Shown: positions 44,062-53,689 of the stretch, piece by piece
Position numbering within the stretch: position 1 is the stretch's first letter
How the letters are laid out: every line of letters begins with the position of its first letter
Source: Blautia sp. An81
Lineage (GTDB): Bacteria > Bacillota > Clostridia > Lachnospirales > Lachnospiraceae
Assembly: GCF_002161285.1 (NCBI RefSeq)
Contig: NZ_NFHH01000002.1
Coordinates: 62,001-126,000 of the forward strand
DNA length: 64,000 bases
Direction: 5' to 3'
Notes under the pieces: model-generated
The model's database searches: none
The model's input: the letters and a program-made list of their open reading frames with translations, nothing else
Told to the model about the DNA's origin: nothing
Program-made: the position numbers and the translations under genes

Positions 44062-45438
44062 ATGAAAAGAAAAATGGCTGCAAAGGTCATTGCCGCAGGA
44101 CTTGTGGTGGCTATGACGGCTGTGGGGCTGTCTGGCTGTACATTTGGTTTTGCCAGTGACCCGGATGATCCCAATGAGGTGGAGGAGGAAATTCCCATAG
44201 ACATGTCTGTGGACAGCTTTCAGTATGACTCCAGCCTGAACGGGACTAGCATTACGCTGCTGAATTCCAAAGCAGAAATCCAGGTTGCCCTGGAAGAAAT
44301 GGGGAAAGTGTTTGAGGAGAAGTCAGGAGTCCATGTGGAGGTTATGCCGGTTACAGACGGTGAATCTCCCTATACCAAGGTGGTAAGCCTGTATAATTCC
44401 GGAACGCCTCCTACACTGTCTATTCTGGATACCACAGATGTAATCGCTCTGGCTGAGGAGAAGGGAGAGGACCTGTCAGGAGAGAACTGGACGGCTGAGG
44501 CAGAGGATTACCTTACAAAAGTGAACGGAAAAGTATACAGTTTCCCCCTGTGTATTGAGGGAAGAGGGATTATCTATAATAAGGCAGCTATCGAGGAAGC
44601 TCTGGGAGAGGAGTTTGATCCTTCCTCTATTAAGACAAGAGAGGACTTTACAGAAATCTTAGAGGAGCTGGTGGCAGCCGGAGTGGAAAAACCAATTTCT
44701 GTGGCAAAGGAAGACTGGTCTTTAGGCGCTCATCTTTTACAGTATATTTATGAGACCTATGACGGAACTTCAGCAGGGGCCCAGGAGATTATTGAGGAGA
44801 TCAAGGACGGAAGCCTGGACCTGGAATCTTATGACCGTATGACAGGTTTTCTGGATACTTTTGATGTACTGAAGAAATATAATGTGGCGAAAGCAGATCC
44901 TCTGGGAGCCGACTATGATGAGATGGCCATTGACCTTGCAGATGGAAAGACGGTTTTCTGGGTCAATGGAAACTGGGCATGGCCGAACCTGGAAGAGGCA
45001 GGAGCTGAGAAAGAGGACGAATACGGATTCCTTCCATTCTTCATGAGCGATGATGAAACAGATTTTGCCAACCAGATGATCCAGGGCTCACCTTCCAAGC
45101 AGATCATGATGGATGGACAGATGGCTTCTGAGGAAGAAAAGGCTGCGGCAAGAGAGTTTCTGAACTGGATCGTATACAGCGAGATCGGCCAGCAGATGCT
45201 GGTAAATACCTGTAATCTGATACCGCCCTTCCAGAACAATCCTTATGAACCGGCAGATCCTTTAAGCCGTGACATTTATGAGAAGGTACAGAGGGGAGAA
45301 GCCTTTAATGCATCTGCTATTGTTCCTAATGACCACTGGTCTGTGCTGGGAGCAGCCATGCAGAAATATCTGGCAGGCAGAAGTGACCGGGAGGAACTGA
45401 TAGGATCCATTGAGGATTATTGGGCAGAACAGGAATAA
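44062..45438 (+). CDS. ABC transporter sugar-binding lipoprotein
   Basis: 458-residue extracellular solute-binding protein. The signal peptide ends in the lipobox VGLSGC, so the mature protein is lipid-anchored at about Cys24. The body resembles family 1 binding proteins for oligosaccharides (VVSLYNSGTPPTLSILD, GKTVFWVNGNWAW, FLNWIVYSEIGQQML). ATG 44062 follows GGAGGGAAAGG; an in-frame ATG at 44047 lacks such a site. First gene of an operon with two permeases and GH32, so the substrate is probably a short fructan or sucrose-type sugar. The ATPase (msmX-type) must be encoded elsewhere. Confidence 0.92.
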   Translation: MKRKMAAKVIAAGLVVAMTAVGLSGCTFGFASDPDDPNEVEEEIPIDMSVDSFQYDSSLNGTSITLLNSKAEIQVALEEMGKVFEEKSGVHVEVMPVTDGESPYTKVVSLYNSGTPPTLSILDTTDVIALAEEKGEDLSGENWTAEAEDYLTKVNGKVYSFPLCIEGRGIIYNKAAIEEALGEEFDPSSIKTREDFTEILEELVAAGVEKPISVAKEDWSLGAHLLQYIYETYDGTSAGAQEIIEEIKDGSLDLESYDRMTGFLDTFDVLKKYNVAKADPLGADYDEMAIDLADGKTVFWVNGNWAWPNLEEAGAEKEDEYGFLPFFMSDDETDFANQMIQGSPSKQIMMDGQMASEEEKAAAREFLNWIVYSEIGQQMLVNTCNLIPPFQNNPYEPADPLSRDIYEKVQRGEAFNASAIVPNDHWSVLGAAMQKYLAGRSDREELIGSIEDYWAEQE

Positions 45439-45451
45439 GAAAGAAGGTTGA

Positions 45452-46327
45452 ATGATGAAATCAAAGAATAAAGGAAAAGATTTCGGTATTTTCGCGCTGC
45501 CGGGAATGTTTTGCTTCTTTGCAGTAGTGATTATCCCTTTTATATACGGCGTTTACCTTACCTTTACGGACTGGGACGGCGTAGCCGAGGTAAAGAACTT
45601 TATCGGCCTTGCCAACTTCCAGAAGGTGATCGAAGACCATGAATTTTGGACATCTATGCTGCTGACTTTTAAATATGTGATCCTTGTAGTGCTGCTGGTA
45701 AATATTATCGCCTTTGCCATCGCCTATCTTCTTACAAGAGGATTTAAAGGCCAGAACTTCTTCCGGGCAGGCTTCTTTACACCGAATCTGATCGGAGGTA
45801 TCGTTCTGGGATATATCTGGCAGTTCGTATTTTCCAGAGTGTTTGTAAATATTGGAGAAAGCACCGGCTGGAGTCTTTTTGAAGCCTCCTGGCTCTCAGA
45901 TCCAAACAAGGCCTTTGCGGCTATGGTACTGGTTTCTGTATGGCAGCTTTCCGGATATATGATCCTGATCTATGTGGCAGGATTTATGGGACTCAGCGAA
46001 GACGTTATGGAAGCAGCCAGCATTGACGGAGCTTCCGGATGGTTAAAGATGAGAAAGATCGTACTTCCTCTGATGATGTCCTCTATCACGATCTGCCTGT
46101 TCCTGACCTTATCAAGAGCCTTCATGGTTTACGATGTAAACCTTTCTCTTACTGCAGGAGGTCCTTACGGCACTACAGAAATGGCAGCCATGCATGTATA
46201 TGAAAAAGCCTTTACTTCCAGGCAGTTCGGCGCAGGCCAGGCTGAAGCCCTGATCCTGTTCATCGTAGTAGCATGTATCAGCGGTCTTCAGGTATATCTC
46301 ACAAAGAAACAGGAGGTGGAAGCATAA
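45452..46327 (+). CDS. ABC sugar permease, MalF/UgpA type
   Basis: 291-residue inner-membrane permease with about six TM helices. The EAA loop is seen as EDVMEAASIDGASGWLKMRKIVLPLM near residue 190, where the ATPase docks. It begins with an N-terminal FALPGMFCFF hydrophobic segment. GAAGGTTG precedes ATG 45452, and the stop overlaps the next ATG by one base. Works with the second permease and the lipoprotein to import fructo-oligosaccharides. Confidence 0.92.
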   Translation: MMKSKNKGKDFGIFALPGMFCFFAVVIIPFIYGVYLTFTDWDGVAEVKNFIGLANFQKVIEDHEFWTSMLLTFKYVILVVLLVNIIAFAIAYLLTRGFKGQNFFRAGFFTPNLIGGIVLGYIWQFVFSRVFVNIGESTGWSLFEASWLSDPNKAFAAMVLVSVWQLSGYMILIYVAGFMGLSEDVMEAASIDGASGWLKMRKIVLPLMMSSITICLFLTLSRAFMVYDVNLSLTAGGPYGTTEMAAMHVYEKAFTSRQFGAGQAEALILFIVVACISGLQVYLTKKQEVEA

Positions 46328-47187
46328 TGAATCAGAAAAAAATCGGCGGAACCAAGAGAAAGGTTCAGAATGTTATCGCAATGGCAGTATTGATCGTTAT
46401 TTTTATTACTTATATGTTTCCCTTCCTTATGGTACTGATCAATTCCTTAAAGCAGAAACGGGATATCATCAAGAGTCCTTTTTCCTGGCTGTTTACCATT
46501 AAGGGACTTTCCTTTGACAACTTTGTCAATGCCTTCAACCAGATGGACTTTCTGAATGCTTTTAAAAATTCTCTGATCGTAACCGTTTCTGCCACTGTGC
46601 TGGTTACTATTCTGGGAACCATGCTGGCTTACTATATCGTGAGACACAATAATAAGATTTCTAAGATTACTTTTGCTCTAATGGTTGCTTCCATGATCAT
46701 ACCTTTCCAGGCGATCATGATCCCTCTGGTAAGTATTTACGGAGGCACGCTGAATATCCTGAACCACAGAATCACTTTGATCTTCATGCACACAGGATTT
46801 TCCATGGCAATGTCCGTGTTTATGTTCCATGGGTTTATAAAGGGAAATGTACCTATAGCCCTGGAAGAAGCGGCCTACATTGACGGCTGCACACATATCC
46901 AGACATTTTTCAAGATCGTATTTCCATTGCTGAAACCTACGATTTCCACAATGGTGATCTTGAACGCCATGTCTTTTTGGAATGATTTCCTTCTTCCATC
47001 TTTGGTACTTACAGATAAGAAGCTTTTAACGTTACCCCTTTCCACGTACAGCTTCTACGGTACATATTCAGCGGATTACGGAACGATCATGGCAGGTCTT
47101 CTGCTGTGCGTAATACCGATCATGATCTTGTACGTAGCGCTGCAAAAGCAGATTATCGGCGGAGTTGTTGCCGGAGCAGTGAAATAA
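46327..47187 (+). CDS. ABC sugar permease, MalG type
   Basis: 286-residue second permease with about six TM helices and the EAA motif in VPIALEEAAYIDGCTHIQTF near residue 180. The start is ATG 46327, overlapping the previous stop (TAATG), with AGGAGG upstream inside the previous gene; an open frame from 46273 is overlap only. It ends 120 bp before GH32, where a hairpin lies. Confidence 0.92.
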   Translation: MNQKKIGGTKRKVQNVIAMAVLIVIFITYMFPFLMVLINSLKQKRDIIKSPFSWLFTIKGLSFDNFVNAFNQMDFLNAFKNSLIVTVSATVLVTILGTMLAYYIVRHNNKISKITFALMVASMIIPFQAIMIPLVSIYGGTLNILNHRITLIFMHTGFSMAMSVFMFHGFIKGNVPIALEEAAYIDGCTHIQTFFKIVFPLLKPTISTMVILNAMSFWNDFLLPSLVLTDKKLLTLPLSTYSFYGTYSADYGTIMAGLLLCVIPIMILYVALQKQIIGGVVAGAVK

Positions 47188-47226
47188 GGCTCCTGCCCAA
47201 AGGCAGCCAGAGATGCTATTCGTTTG

Positions 47227-47277
47227 GGGACTGCCCCATGAAACATTCAGATTCTGTGTTCATGGGCGGTCCCATTT
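47227..47277 (+). other. Hairpin between permease and GH32 genes
   Basis: GGGACTGCCCCATGAA pairs with TTCATGGGCGGTCCC (one bulge), followed by ATTTTCC. Either a weak terminator or a stabilising 3' end that would lower GH32 relative to the transporter genes or protect the upstream message. Confidence 0.6.
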
Positions 47278-47307
47278 TCCATTACTATAAAAGGGGACAG
47301 TTTCGAT

Positions 47308-48624
47308 ATGAAGAAAGACAGAATACATTTAAAAGCACCAGGGAACTGGATCAACGACCCTAATGGTTTTATTTATTATAAAGGACAGTATCACCTGTTT
47401 TACCAGTATTTTCCCTATGCCCCTCAGTGGGGGACCATGCACTGGGGACATGCGGTCAGCAGCGATCTCACGGAATGGGAGCACAAGGGCGTGGCCCTGT
47501 TTCCCACCAGATACGAAGATCAGAACGGCTGCTTTTCCGGAAGTGCTGTGGAACATGAAGGGAAAATGTATCTTTATTATACGGGAATCCACTATGATGA
47601 AACAGACCGGGAAAATATCCATAAATGTCCTGGGGATAAATACCAGGCGACACAGATGATGATCACATCGCCAGATGGTTTCAGCTTTGACAATTTTTCA
47701 GGGAAAAAGGTGATCATTCCGGCCTTTATGGAAGGAGAGAAGGGAGACAGGACCCATACCAGAGATCCCAAGGTATGGAGAGGGAAAGATGCCTGGTATA
47801 TGGTACTGGGAACTACGGACCAGGAAAAGCAGGGGAAAATTCTCTTCTACAAAAGTCAGGATCTGGAGAACTGGATTTTTGTAAATCAGGCCGGAAAAGA
47901 GGAAAGAGGATGGATGTGGGAATGCCCGGACCTTTTTGAGGTCCAGGGGCAGACCATACTTATGCTTTCTCCTATGGGAATCCTTCAGGAAGAAAATAAA
48001 GAGGCCAATCATGCAGTGTGTATGGTGGTAGAATTTCAGGAAAAGGACTGCTCAGTAGGATTTCCGGATACCTATCAGTTTCTGGACTACGGACTGGATC
48101 TGTATGCGTCTCAGAGTACCCTGGATGAGGAGGGGCGCAGGGTAGTGACAGGATGGATCCGTATGCCTGAGGCTGTAGATGGAAAGTGGAGGGGAATGTT
48201 CTGTATTCCCAGAGTAGCAGAGGTAAAAAAAGGGCATATATACTTCCATCCTCATCCAAATATTGAGAAAAGGTTTACCAAAAAGATCACTTCCCCTGCA
48301 CAGGCCCATGAAGCCGGATATCGGCTGACACTGGAACTGAAAGAAGGGGAATCCCTGGATATCGGGGGATATCTTATCAGCCGCAGAAACAACTGCATCT
48401 GCACAGACCGGACCCGGGTTTTCCGGGAACACAGAGGCTGGAGACAGACCGCAGTTTCTCCGGAAGTGAAAGAGGGAGATCTGTTGGAAATCTATGTGGA
48501 CAAAAATCTTATAGAGGTGTTTATTAATAGAGGAGAATACGTGATCAGCAGTACAGTGTATAACCTGGGGAATAAGATCACTGCTGATATAGAAGGGGAG
48601 ATTCAGATAGATACTCTGGAATAA
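47308..48624 (+). CDS. Glycoside hydrolase family 32 (beta-fructosidase / sucrose-6-phosphate hydrolase)
   Basis: 438-residue cytoplasmic GH32 enzyme that cuts beta-fructosyl bonds. The nucleophile is the Asp of WINDPNG (Asp17), the stabiliser is in the RDPKV segment, and the acid/base Glu in WECPDLF. The five-bladed propeller is followed by a beta-sandwich ending at the C-terminus. AAAGGGG precedes ATG 47308. Located in an operon with an ABC importer rather than a PTS, so unphosphorylated fructo-oligosaccharides or sucrose are the likelier substrates. Controlled by the LacI protein at 42692. Confidence 0.92.
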   Translation: MKKDRIHLKAPGNWINDPNGFIYYKGQYHLFYQYFPYAPQWGTMHWGHAVSSDLTEWEHKGVALFPTRYEDQNGCFSGSAVEHEGKMYLYYTGIHYDETDRENIHKCPGDKYQATQMMITSPDGFSFDNFSGKKVIIPAFMEGEKGDRTHTRDPKVWRGKDAWYMVLGTTDQEKQGKILFYKSQDLENWIFVNQAGKEERGWMWECPDLFEVQGQTILMLSPMGILQEENKEANHAVCMVVEFQEKDCSVGFPDTYQFLDYGLDLYASQSTLDEEGRRVVTGWIRMPEAVDGKWRGMFCIPRVAEVKKGHIYFHPHPNIEKRFTKKITSPAQAHEAGYRLTLELKEGESLDIGGYLISRRNNCICTDRTRVFREHRGWRQTAVSPEVKEGDLLEIYVDKNLIEVFINRGEYVISSTVYNLGNKITADIEGEIQIDTLE

Positions 48625-48646
48625 TTCTCTCTATAAATAGTGAAGT

Positions 48647-48697
48647 CCCCTCTTTTGGCAGAAACATGTGTGCTCGGCCAAAAGAGGGGGCATTTTT
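48647..48697. terminator. Terminator between convergent GH32 and GH20 genes
   Basis: CCCCTCTTTTGGC (48647-48659) pairs perfectly with GCCAAAAGAGGGG (48677-48689), then GCATTTTTT on the plus strand. It may serve the minus strand too, although its T-tract there is weak. Confidence 0.85.
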
Positions 48698-50604
48698 TAT
48701 ACGGTATCCACCAGGTCACAGCCGCTGATGATCTTGTCCCAGAGATTTTCTCTTAATTCTGCTTTGGGGTCATGAGGGTTCATATTACCCAGTTCCCAGT
48801 AGGGCAGGCGTTCCTGTTCCAGCTCTTCCAGGCGGGAAGTCTGGCCCTCCAGCCAGCTGCGGGTCCTTCTCTGACAGTTTTTCAGGCGGGCTTTTACACC
48901 TTCCAACCGGATGTCCAGAAGCTCATAGCCGAAAGCCTTGGCATCGGTGAACCAGAGATTTTCTCTGGCAGTGTGCATTTGGGCCAGATCCTTCTGAATA
49001 TTGGGGATAACTTCTTCAGAAATTTCCTTCAATGTGGATAAGTCACCGGCGTCGTAGGCGGATTTTATCCGGAGGCCAAGGTCAGCCTTCTGAGCAAGGA
49101 CCAAAGCCAGATAAGCATAGAATCTGAAAAACTCCTGATATTCTCCGGGTGTTTCAGAGATGGTCTTCAGCTTATCACCCAGGGACTGATAGTAGGTCCG
49201 GGTATCCACGTCTTTCAGATGAAAGTCAAAAAGTCCCAGCATAGGATCCTGGTACAGAAGGTACTTGGAAGGATTATCTGCAGTAAGATTTTTTCCAGAG
49301 CCTTTGAAAAGAGAGTCCAGGGAATCCAAAAGAAGAAAATCCTCCAGATTGCCATCGATGCAGTCCCGGAAATAAGTGCTTAGCTCTTCCTCATATAAAT
49401 CTTCGTGGAAACAGAGGAAGGAAAAGACGGCAAGGCCCGGCCAGATGGCATCAATGGGAGTTTCTGCGCCGTTGTCCATCCATCCGGTAGCAAATACTTC
49501 CTGAATTCCTTCCTGACGGCAGGCTCCAAGGGCCAGACGGCTGCAGCAGAAAGCTTTACCGTAGTTGGGTGAAATTCCGTTCCAGTTCCAGACGCCGCCG
49601 GCAAAGATTACTCGGTCTGACAGCTCCTTGTGGACCCGGAGCATATTGTGGTAGATATCCCTGCGGGTATTATAATAGTCCCAGTATACCATTCCCAGTT
49701 CTTTGGGCGGTTTTTCCCAGCCAGAAATATCTGTGGAGGCTTTCACATCATAGTAGCCCCCGACCGTATTGGCAGTGATATACATATCACTCCACATCAT
49801 GGGATTCCATCCGGCATCCTTACAAAGCTCCAGGACTTTTTCTGTATGTTTCCGGATGATCACAGAACTTTCTTCATATCCATTTTCCTTCAGATAATTT
49901 CCCAGTCCCAGCATATGGGCCTCATCCATACCGATGTGGATATTCCGGGTGGTAAAGGAAGATTTCAGAGATTCCAGAAGGCTGCGGATAAAGGCATAAA
50001 CTTCCTCAGATCCGGCTTTTAAAATATCGCCGGTGTCTCTCAGATTTTCAGAATTATGCCACCTAAGAAAACTGTGAAGATGAGCCAGGGTCTGGATACA
50101 GGGAACAAGCTCTATGCCAAAGAGGCTGCAGTAACTGTCCAAACTTTGCAGCTCTTCACGGGTATACCGGCCTCTGTAGGTGCCAAAGTAGGGATGATCC
50201 GGTACCTCATAAGTGTCTTCCATATAAAGAAAGAGCTGGTTCATTCCCATTTTGGCCAGTCTTCGGATAATGGACCTGAGCTTTTCCGGGGCAGCTACGG
50301 CATTTCTGGAACAGTCCAGCATAAAACCCCGCTTTTGGAAGTAAGGATTTTCTTCCAGAGAGAAATCTTCTCCGCTGTGATGAAGGACATAATTAAAAAG
50401 ACGGAAGTAGAGAACCGGATCCTGGAAACGAATGGTGCAGGAATGGTCTTTTTTTTCAATAGAAGCCTTGGCGGCATCGAGGCTCTCTTCCAAAATAATT
50501 GTAAGAGAGCCATCCTGGTTATTGTTGTTTTCTGATAAGAGAAGGCGGCTTCCTTCTTCTACAGACCGGATCAGCTCCGGCTTCCCCTTAAACTCGAGAT
50601 TCAT
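48697..50604 (-). CDS. Glycoside hydrolase family 20 beta-N-acetylhexosaminidase
   Basis: 635-residue GH20 enzyme without signal peptide, expected to release terminal GlcNAc/GalNAc from oligosaccharides in the cytoplasm. The barrel starts with KRGFMLDCSRNAV; the catalytic Asp-Glu pair is in HIGMDEAHMLG, and the assisting tyrosine/tryptophan residues are in the MVYWDYYNT and GVWNWNG stretches. About 150 C-terminal residues are helical. It follows the MATE gene by 14 bp with AAGGAG in between, so both are one operon. The host-mucin or chitooligosaccharide source is not evident. Confidence 0.88.
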   Translation of the reverse strand: MNLEFKGKPELIRSVEEGSRLLLSENNNNQDGSLTIILEESLDAAKASIEKKDHSCTIRFQDPVLYFRLFNYVLHHSGEDFSLEENPYFQKRGFMLDCSRNAVAAPEKLRSIIRRLAKMGMNQLFLYMEDTYEVPDHPYFGTYRGRYTREELQSLDSYCSLFGIELVPCIQTLAHLHSFLRWHNSENLRDTGDILKAGSEEVYAFIRSLLESLKSSFTTRNIHIGMDEAHMLGLGNYLKENGYEESSVIIRKHTEKVLELCKDAGWNPMMWSDMYITANTVGGYYDVKASTDISGWEKPPKELGMVYWDYYNTRRDIYHNMLRVHKELSDRVIFAGGVWNWNGISPNYGKAFCCSRLALGACRQEGIQEVFATGWMDNGAETPIDAIWPGLAVFSFLCFHEDLYEEELSTYFRDCIDGNLEDFLLLDSLDSLFKGSGKNLTADNPSKYLLYQDPMLGLFDFHLKDVDTRTYYQSLGDKLKTISETPGEYQEFFRFYAYLALVLAQKADLGLRIKSAYDAGDLSTLKEISEEVIPNIQKDLAQMHTARENLWFTDAKAFGYELLDIRLEGVKARLKNCQRRTRSWLEGQTSRLEELEQERLPYWELGNMNPHDPKAELRENLWDKIISGCDLVDTV

Positions 50605-50618
50605 AAAGCAAATTCTCC

Positions 50619-51977
50619 TTACTGATGGATTTTAAAAAATTTCTTTTGATCAAAGTAATAATAAATAATGAAGAGCACTGCGGTAAGCCCCCAGGAGATG
50701 GGGTAGCTCATCAGGATAGTCCGTACTCCAGGCCAGTGAGGCACTGCCAGGAAAATCCAGAGGATACGGAGGATACACACACCGGTACAGGTCATGATCA
50801 TGGGGACCAGTACATTGCCCATGCCTCTCAGGGCACTGGACAGGATTTCTATAAAGATAAAGAGAACATAGGAAGGAGCGATAATCTGTATGATCTCCAT
50901 GCCGATTTCAATGACTTCCGGGTCAGTGGTAAAGAGCTGGAGCAGATACCTTCCCAAAAGCAGCAGCAGAGCACTTACCAGGAGAGAAGCGATAAAGTCC
51001 AGGAGCAGGCAGACTTTAACACTTTTTTTCATACGGTCATATTTACCGGCACCGTAATTTTGCCCAATAAAGGTTACGATGGATACGCTGAAAGCACCGG
51101 AGATCATCCAGTAGATGGCATCGATTTTTCCAAAAGCTGTATAGGCGGCCATAGTATCAGTTCCCAGATTATTGAGGGAAGTCTGGATGATAATATTGGA
51201 AATATTATACATAATAGACTGGATACCAGCCGGAAGCCCAATGGTGACAATGGAGATCAGCAGAAACCGATGGAACCGGATTTCTTTGGGATGAAGGCGG
51301 TACATGTCTGTGGATTTCATCAGTGCGTGAACCACCAGAACGGCACTGACCACCTGAGAAATTACAGTGGCTATAGCGGCGCCTGCTACTCCCATACCAA
51401 AACCTACTACCAGAAGGATATCCAGAAAGATATTGATAAAGCAGCAGACAATAAGGTAGTACAGGGGCCTGGTAGAATCTCCCACAGCTCTTAAAATGGC
51501 GGAGCCAACGTTATAAATAAACACAAAAATAATACCTGCAAAATAAATTCGCAGATAGGTGACAGAATCCTGCATAACATCTGCAGGTGTTTTCATCATC
51601 TCCAAAAGAACCGGCGCAAGAGCGATACCGATGATGGTGGTGATGATACCGCCTACTATGGAAAGAGCGGCGGCGGTGTGAAGGGTATCGTTCAGATCTT
51701 TCTTGTTTTTGGCTCCATAATACCGGGCAATGATAACCGTAGCGCCGGAAGCCAGGGACACGAAGAAGTTTACGATCAGGTTCGTGATCTGGCCGGTAGA
51801 GCCCCCTACTGCCGCCAGAGCTTTAGTTCCCACGAACCGGCCTACGACCACGGCGTCTGCCGTATTATAGAGCTGCTGAAAAAGAGTTCCCAGCATAATG
51901 GGAAAGAAAAAGATCAGCAGCTGTTTCCATATAACCCCTTCCGTAATCTGATTTACGGAGGCGTCTTTTTTTGACAT
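50619..51977 (-). CDS. MATE-family efflux transporter
   Basis: 452-residue membrane protein with 12 predicted TM helices in two homologous halves, typical of Na+- or H+-driven multidrug and toxic compound extrusion pumps (DinF/NorM type). Conserved opening IFFFPIMLGTLFQQLYNTADA and VVGRFVGTKALAAVGGS; the second half repeats a similar PAGIQSIMYNISNIIIQTSLNNLG. GGGGGG-type site precedes ATG 51977. Operon with GH20, an uncommon pairing; whether it exports a sugar-related compound is speculation. Confidence 0.9.
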   Translation of the reverse strand: MSKKDASVNQITEGVIWKQLLIFFFPIMLGTLFQQLYNTADAVVVGRFVGTKALAAVGGSTGQITNLIVNFFVSLASGATVIIARYYGAKNKKDLNDTLHTAAALSIVGGIITTIIGIALAPVLLEMMKTPADVMQDSVTYLRIYFAGIIFVFIYNVGSAILRAVGDSTRPLYYLIVCCFINIFLDILLVVGFGMGVAGAAIATVISQVVSAVLVVHALMKSTDMYRLHPKEIRFHRFLLISIVTIGLPAGIQSIMYNISNIIIQTSLNNLGTDTMAAYTAFGKIDAIYWMISGAFSVSIVTFIGQNYGAGKYDRMKKSVKVCLLLDFIASLLVSALLLLLGRYLLQLFTTDPEVIEIGMEIIQIIAPSYVLFIFIEILSSALRGMGNVLVPMIMTCTGVCILRILWIFLAVPHWPGVRTILMSYPISWGLTAVLFIIYYYFDQKKFFKIHQ

Positions 51978-52052
51978 AAAAAATCCCCCCTGAAATTATG
52001 ATTGAGGTCATATTGCCTCTGATATAACAATATATATCATAGCTTATGATAA

Positions 52053-52081
52053 TTGTCGATATGGAAAATTCATGTTATGAT
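52053..52081 (+). promoter_or_regulatory. Sigma-A promoter of the racemase-like operon
   Basis: TTGTCG, 17-nt spacer, TATGAT, about 74 bp before the TTG start. Confidence 0.6.
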
Positions 52082-52154
52082 GATATCAGACTGAAATATG
52101 GGCGGAAGGGCGATATCCGCAGCATCCTGGAGAAAGGTGAGAGGAGGAGAAGGA

Positions 52155-52958
52155 TTGAAGATAAAAGTACGTGTAGCAGATCCGGCGGGAAATATAACTG
52201 TTTTTGTGATGACTCCAGTGGCGAGAGAAAAATACCCTGCCATTTCCAGGCAGATCCTTGCAAAGAAGGAATTAAAGGGAGAACAGGTGGGGTTTGTAGA
52301 GAGGACAGACCAGGACAGGTTCAGGATGGAAATGATGGGTGGGGAGTTCTGTGGGAACGCCTCCAGAAGCTTTGCCTATCTTCTGAGTATGCTTTCCGGT
52401 CAGAAACTGCAGGAGATGGAAGTGGAAGTCAGTGGTTCTGAAAAACTTCTGAATGCTGTTGTAGACCGGACAGAGGGAACCAGTCAGGTGGAAATGCCTC
52501 TGCCTAAAGAAATAATGGTATTGGAGACAGAAACAGGGGAAACCTATCCCATGGTTGTATTTGACGGCATCTGCCATGTGATCGTAGAGGGAGAACCCAG
52601 AAAAGGGGAATTTGTGGAAAATATTCTGAAGAAAGCAAAAGAAATATGTCCCTGCGGCGCATGGGGAATCATGTTTTTAAAAGGAGACTATATGACGCCG
52701 GCAGTTTATGTAGAGAGTACAGACTCTCTTGTCTGGGAGAGCAGCTGCGGCAGCGGCAGTATGGCAGCGGCGGTGTATTTATCCCAGAGAGAGGGTGACG
52801 GTGAATATTTTTACACACTTTACCAGCCAGGAGGAGAGATCAGAGCTGCGGTCTCCAAAAAAACAGGCGAAATTGTACGATGCACTATGGGAGGACCGGT
52901 TCGTATCTCCCAGGAGATGGAATTAGAAATAGAGGATAATGAGGTTGACATAATATGA
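52155..52958 (+). CDS. Diaminopimelate epimerase-fold amino acid racemase
   Basis: 267-residue protein with the two-cysteine acid/base pair of PLP-independent racemases: Cys66 in GGEFCGNASRSFAY and Cys198 in ESSCGSGSMAAA. Start TTG 52155 follows GAGGAGGAGAAGG. It differs from housekeeping DapF (fewer conserved flanking residues), and could be a specialised racemase such as the histidine racemases of metallophore pathways, but no partner synthase is near. It overlaps the next gene by 4 bp, so both work together. Substrate unknown. Confidence 0.8.
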   Translation: MKIKVRVADPAGNITVFVMTPVAREKYPAISRQILAKKELKGEQVGFVERTDQDRFRMEMMGGEFCGNASRSFAYLLSMLSGQKLQEMEVEVSGSEKLLNAVVDRTEGTSQVEMPLPKEIMVLETETGETYPMVVFDGICHVIVEGEPRKGEFVENILKKAKEICPCGAWGIMFLKGDYMTPAVYVESTDSLVWESSCGSGSMAAAVYLSQREGDGEYFYTLYQPGGEIRAAVSKKTGEIVRCTMGGPVRISQEMELEIEDNEVDII

Positions 52959-53638
52959 GGGCGGTTCGTTTGAAACACCCCTATGTAGCAGTGATGAAAG
53001 ACGGAAGTATTTCTTATGGGGGAAACCAGGGCTGGTTTCAGAGTAATACCATTAAGAAATATGGCTGTGGAGTGGTGGCAGGGTCAGATCTGCTGTTATA
53101 TTTAAGTTTACATAAGGAATACTGCAGGGGAAGGGAATTCAAAAAAGAAGAGGACGATAACGGAATCTGGGGAGAAGAAAAGTATCAGGAACTTATAAAG
53201 ACCATGAACCGAAGATACTTTCCGGTAATTCCCGGCTTTGGCATGCCAGGGTGGCTCCTGGCAGGGGGAATGAATTATTATTTCCGCAGAAGCAGGATTC
53301 CTCTGAAGGTTTCTTTCGGTGTCCTGAGGAGGAATATCTGGAACCGGACAGCGGCTATGCTGGCCCATGATATTCCGGTAATTCTTGCTATAGGCCCAAA
53401 CTTCTCTATATTTCGGAGAAAATACAAGCTGAATTTCTATGTAAGAAAAGGGGAGGAATATACCTGCACCTGCCAGACAGCAGCTCATTTTGTGACAGTC
53501 ACCGCCATGGAGGGAAAATACCTGAAAATTTCTTCCTGGGGAAAAGAGTATTATATAGACATGCAGGAATATATGGACTATGGGAAAAAACACAGCAGTT
53601 TTTTGGTGTGCAATATTTTTTATATCCGAAAACGGTGA
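52955..53638 (+). CDS. Uncharacterised protein with cysteine-peptidase-like layout
   Basis: 227 residues; no family recognised with certainty. A Cys in IKKYGCGVVAGSDLLLYL (Cys38), a late His in TAAHFVTVTAMEG and an Asp/Asn-containing stretch (LKISSWGKEYYIDMQEY) give the Cys...His...Asp order and spacing of papain-like C39 peptidases. No signal peptide or TM segment. GAGGTTGACATA precedes ATG 52955, which overlaps the racemase stop (ATGA). It is followed at once by the glycine riboswitch promoter. Probably acts with the racemase; a transferase of the same fold is an alternative. Confidence 0.5.
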   Translation: MRAVRLKHPYVAVMKDGSISYGGNQGWFQSNTIKKYGCGVVAGSDLLLYLSLHKEYCRGREFKKEEDDNGIWGEEKYQELIKTMNRRYFPVIPGFGMPGWLLAGGMNYYFRRSRIPLKVSFGVLRRNIWNRTAAMLAHDIPVILAIGPNFSIFRRKYKLNFYVRKGEEYTCTCQTAAHFVTVTAMEGKYLKISSWGKEYYIDMQEYMDYGKKHSSFLVCNIFYIRKR

Positions 53639-53656
53639 CAAAAGCAGGAAATAAGA

Positions 53657-53684
53657 TTGACAAAGGGAAAACAAGTGCTATAAT
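53657..53684 (+). promoter_or_regulatory. Sigma-A promoter of the glycine riboswitch / agcS
   Basis: TTGACA (53657-53662), 16-nt spacer, TATAAT (53679-53684); both boxes are consensus. Confidence 0.85.
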
Positions 53685-53689
53685 GAATA

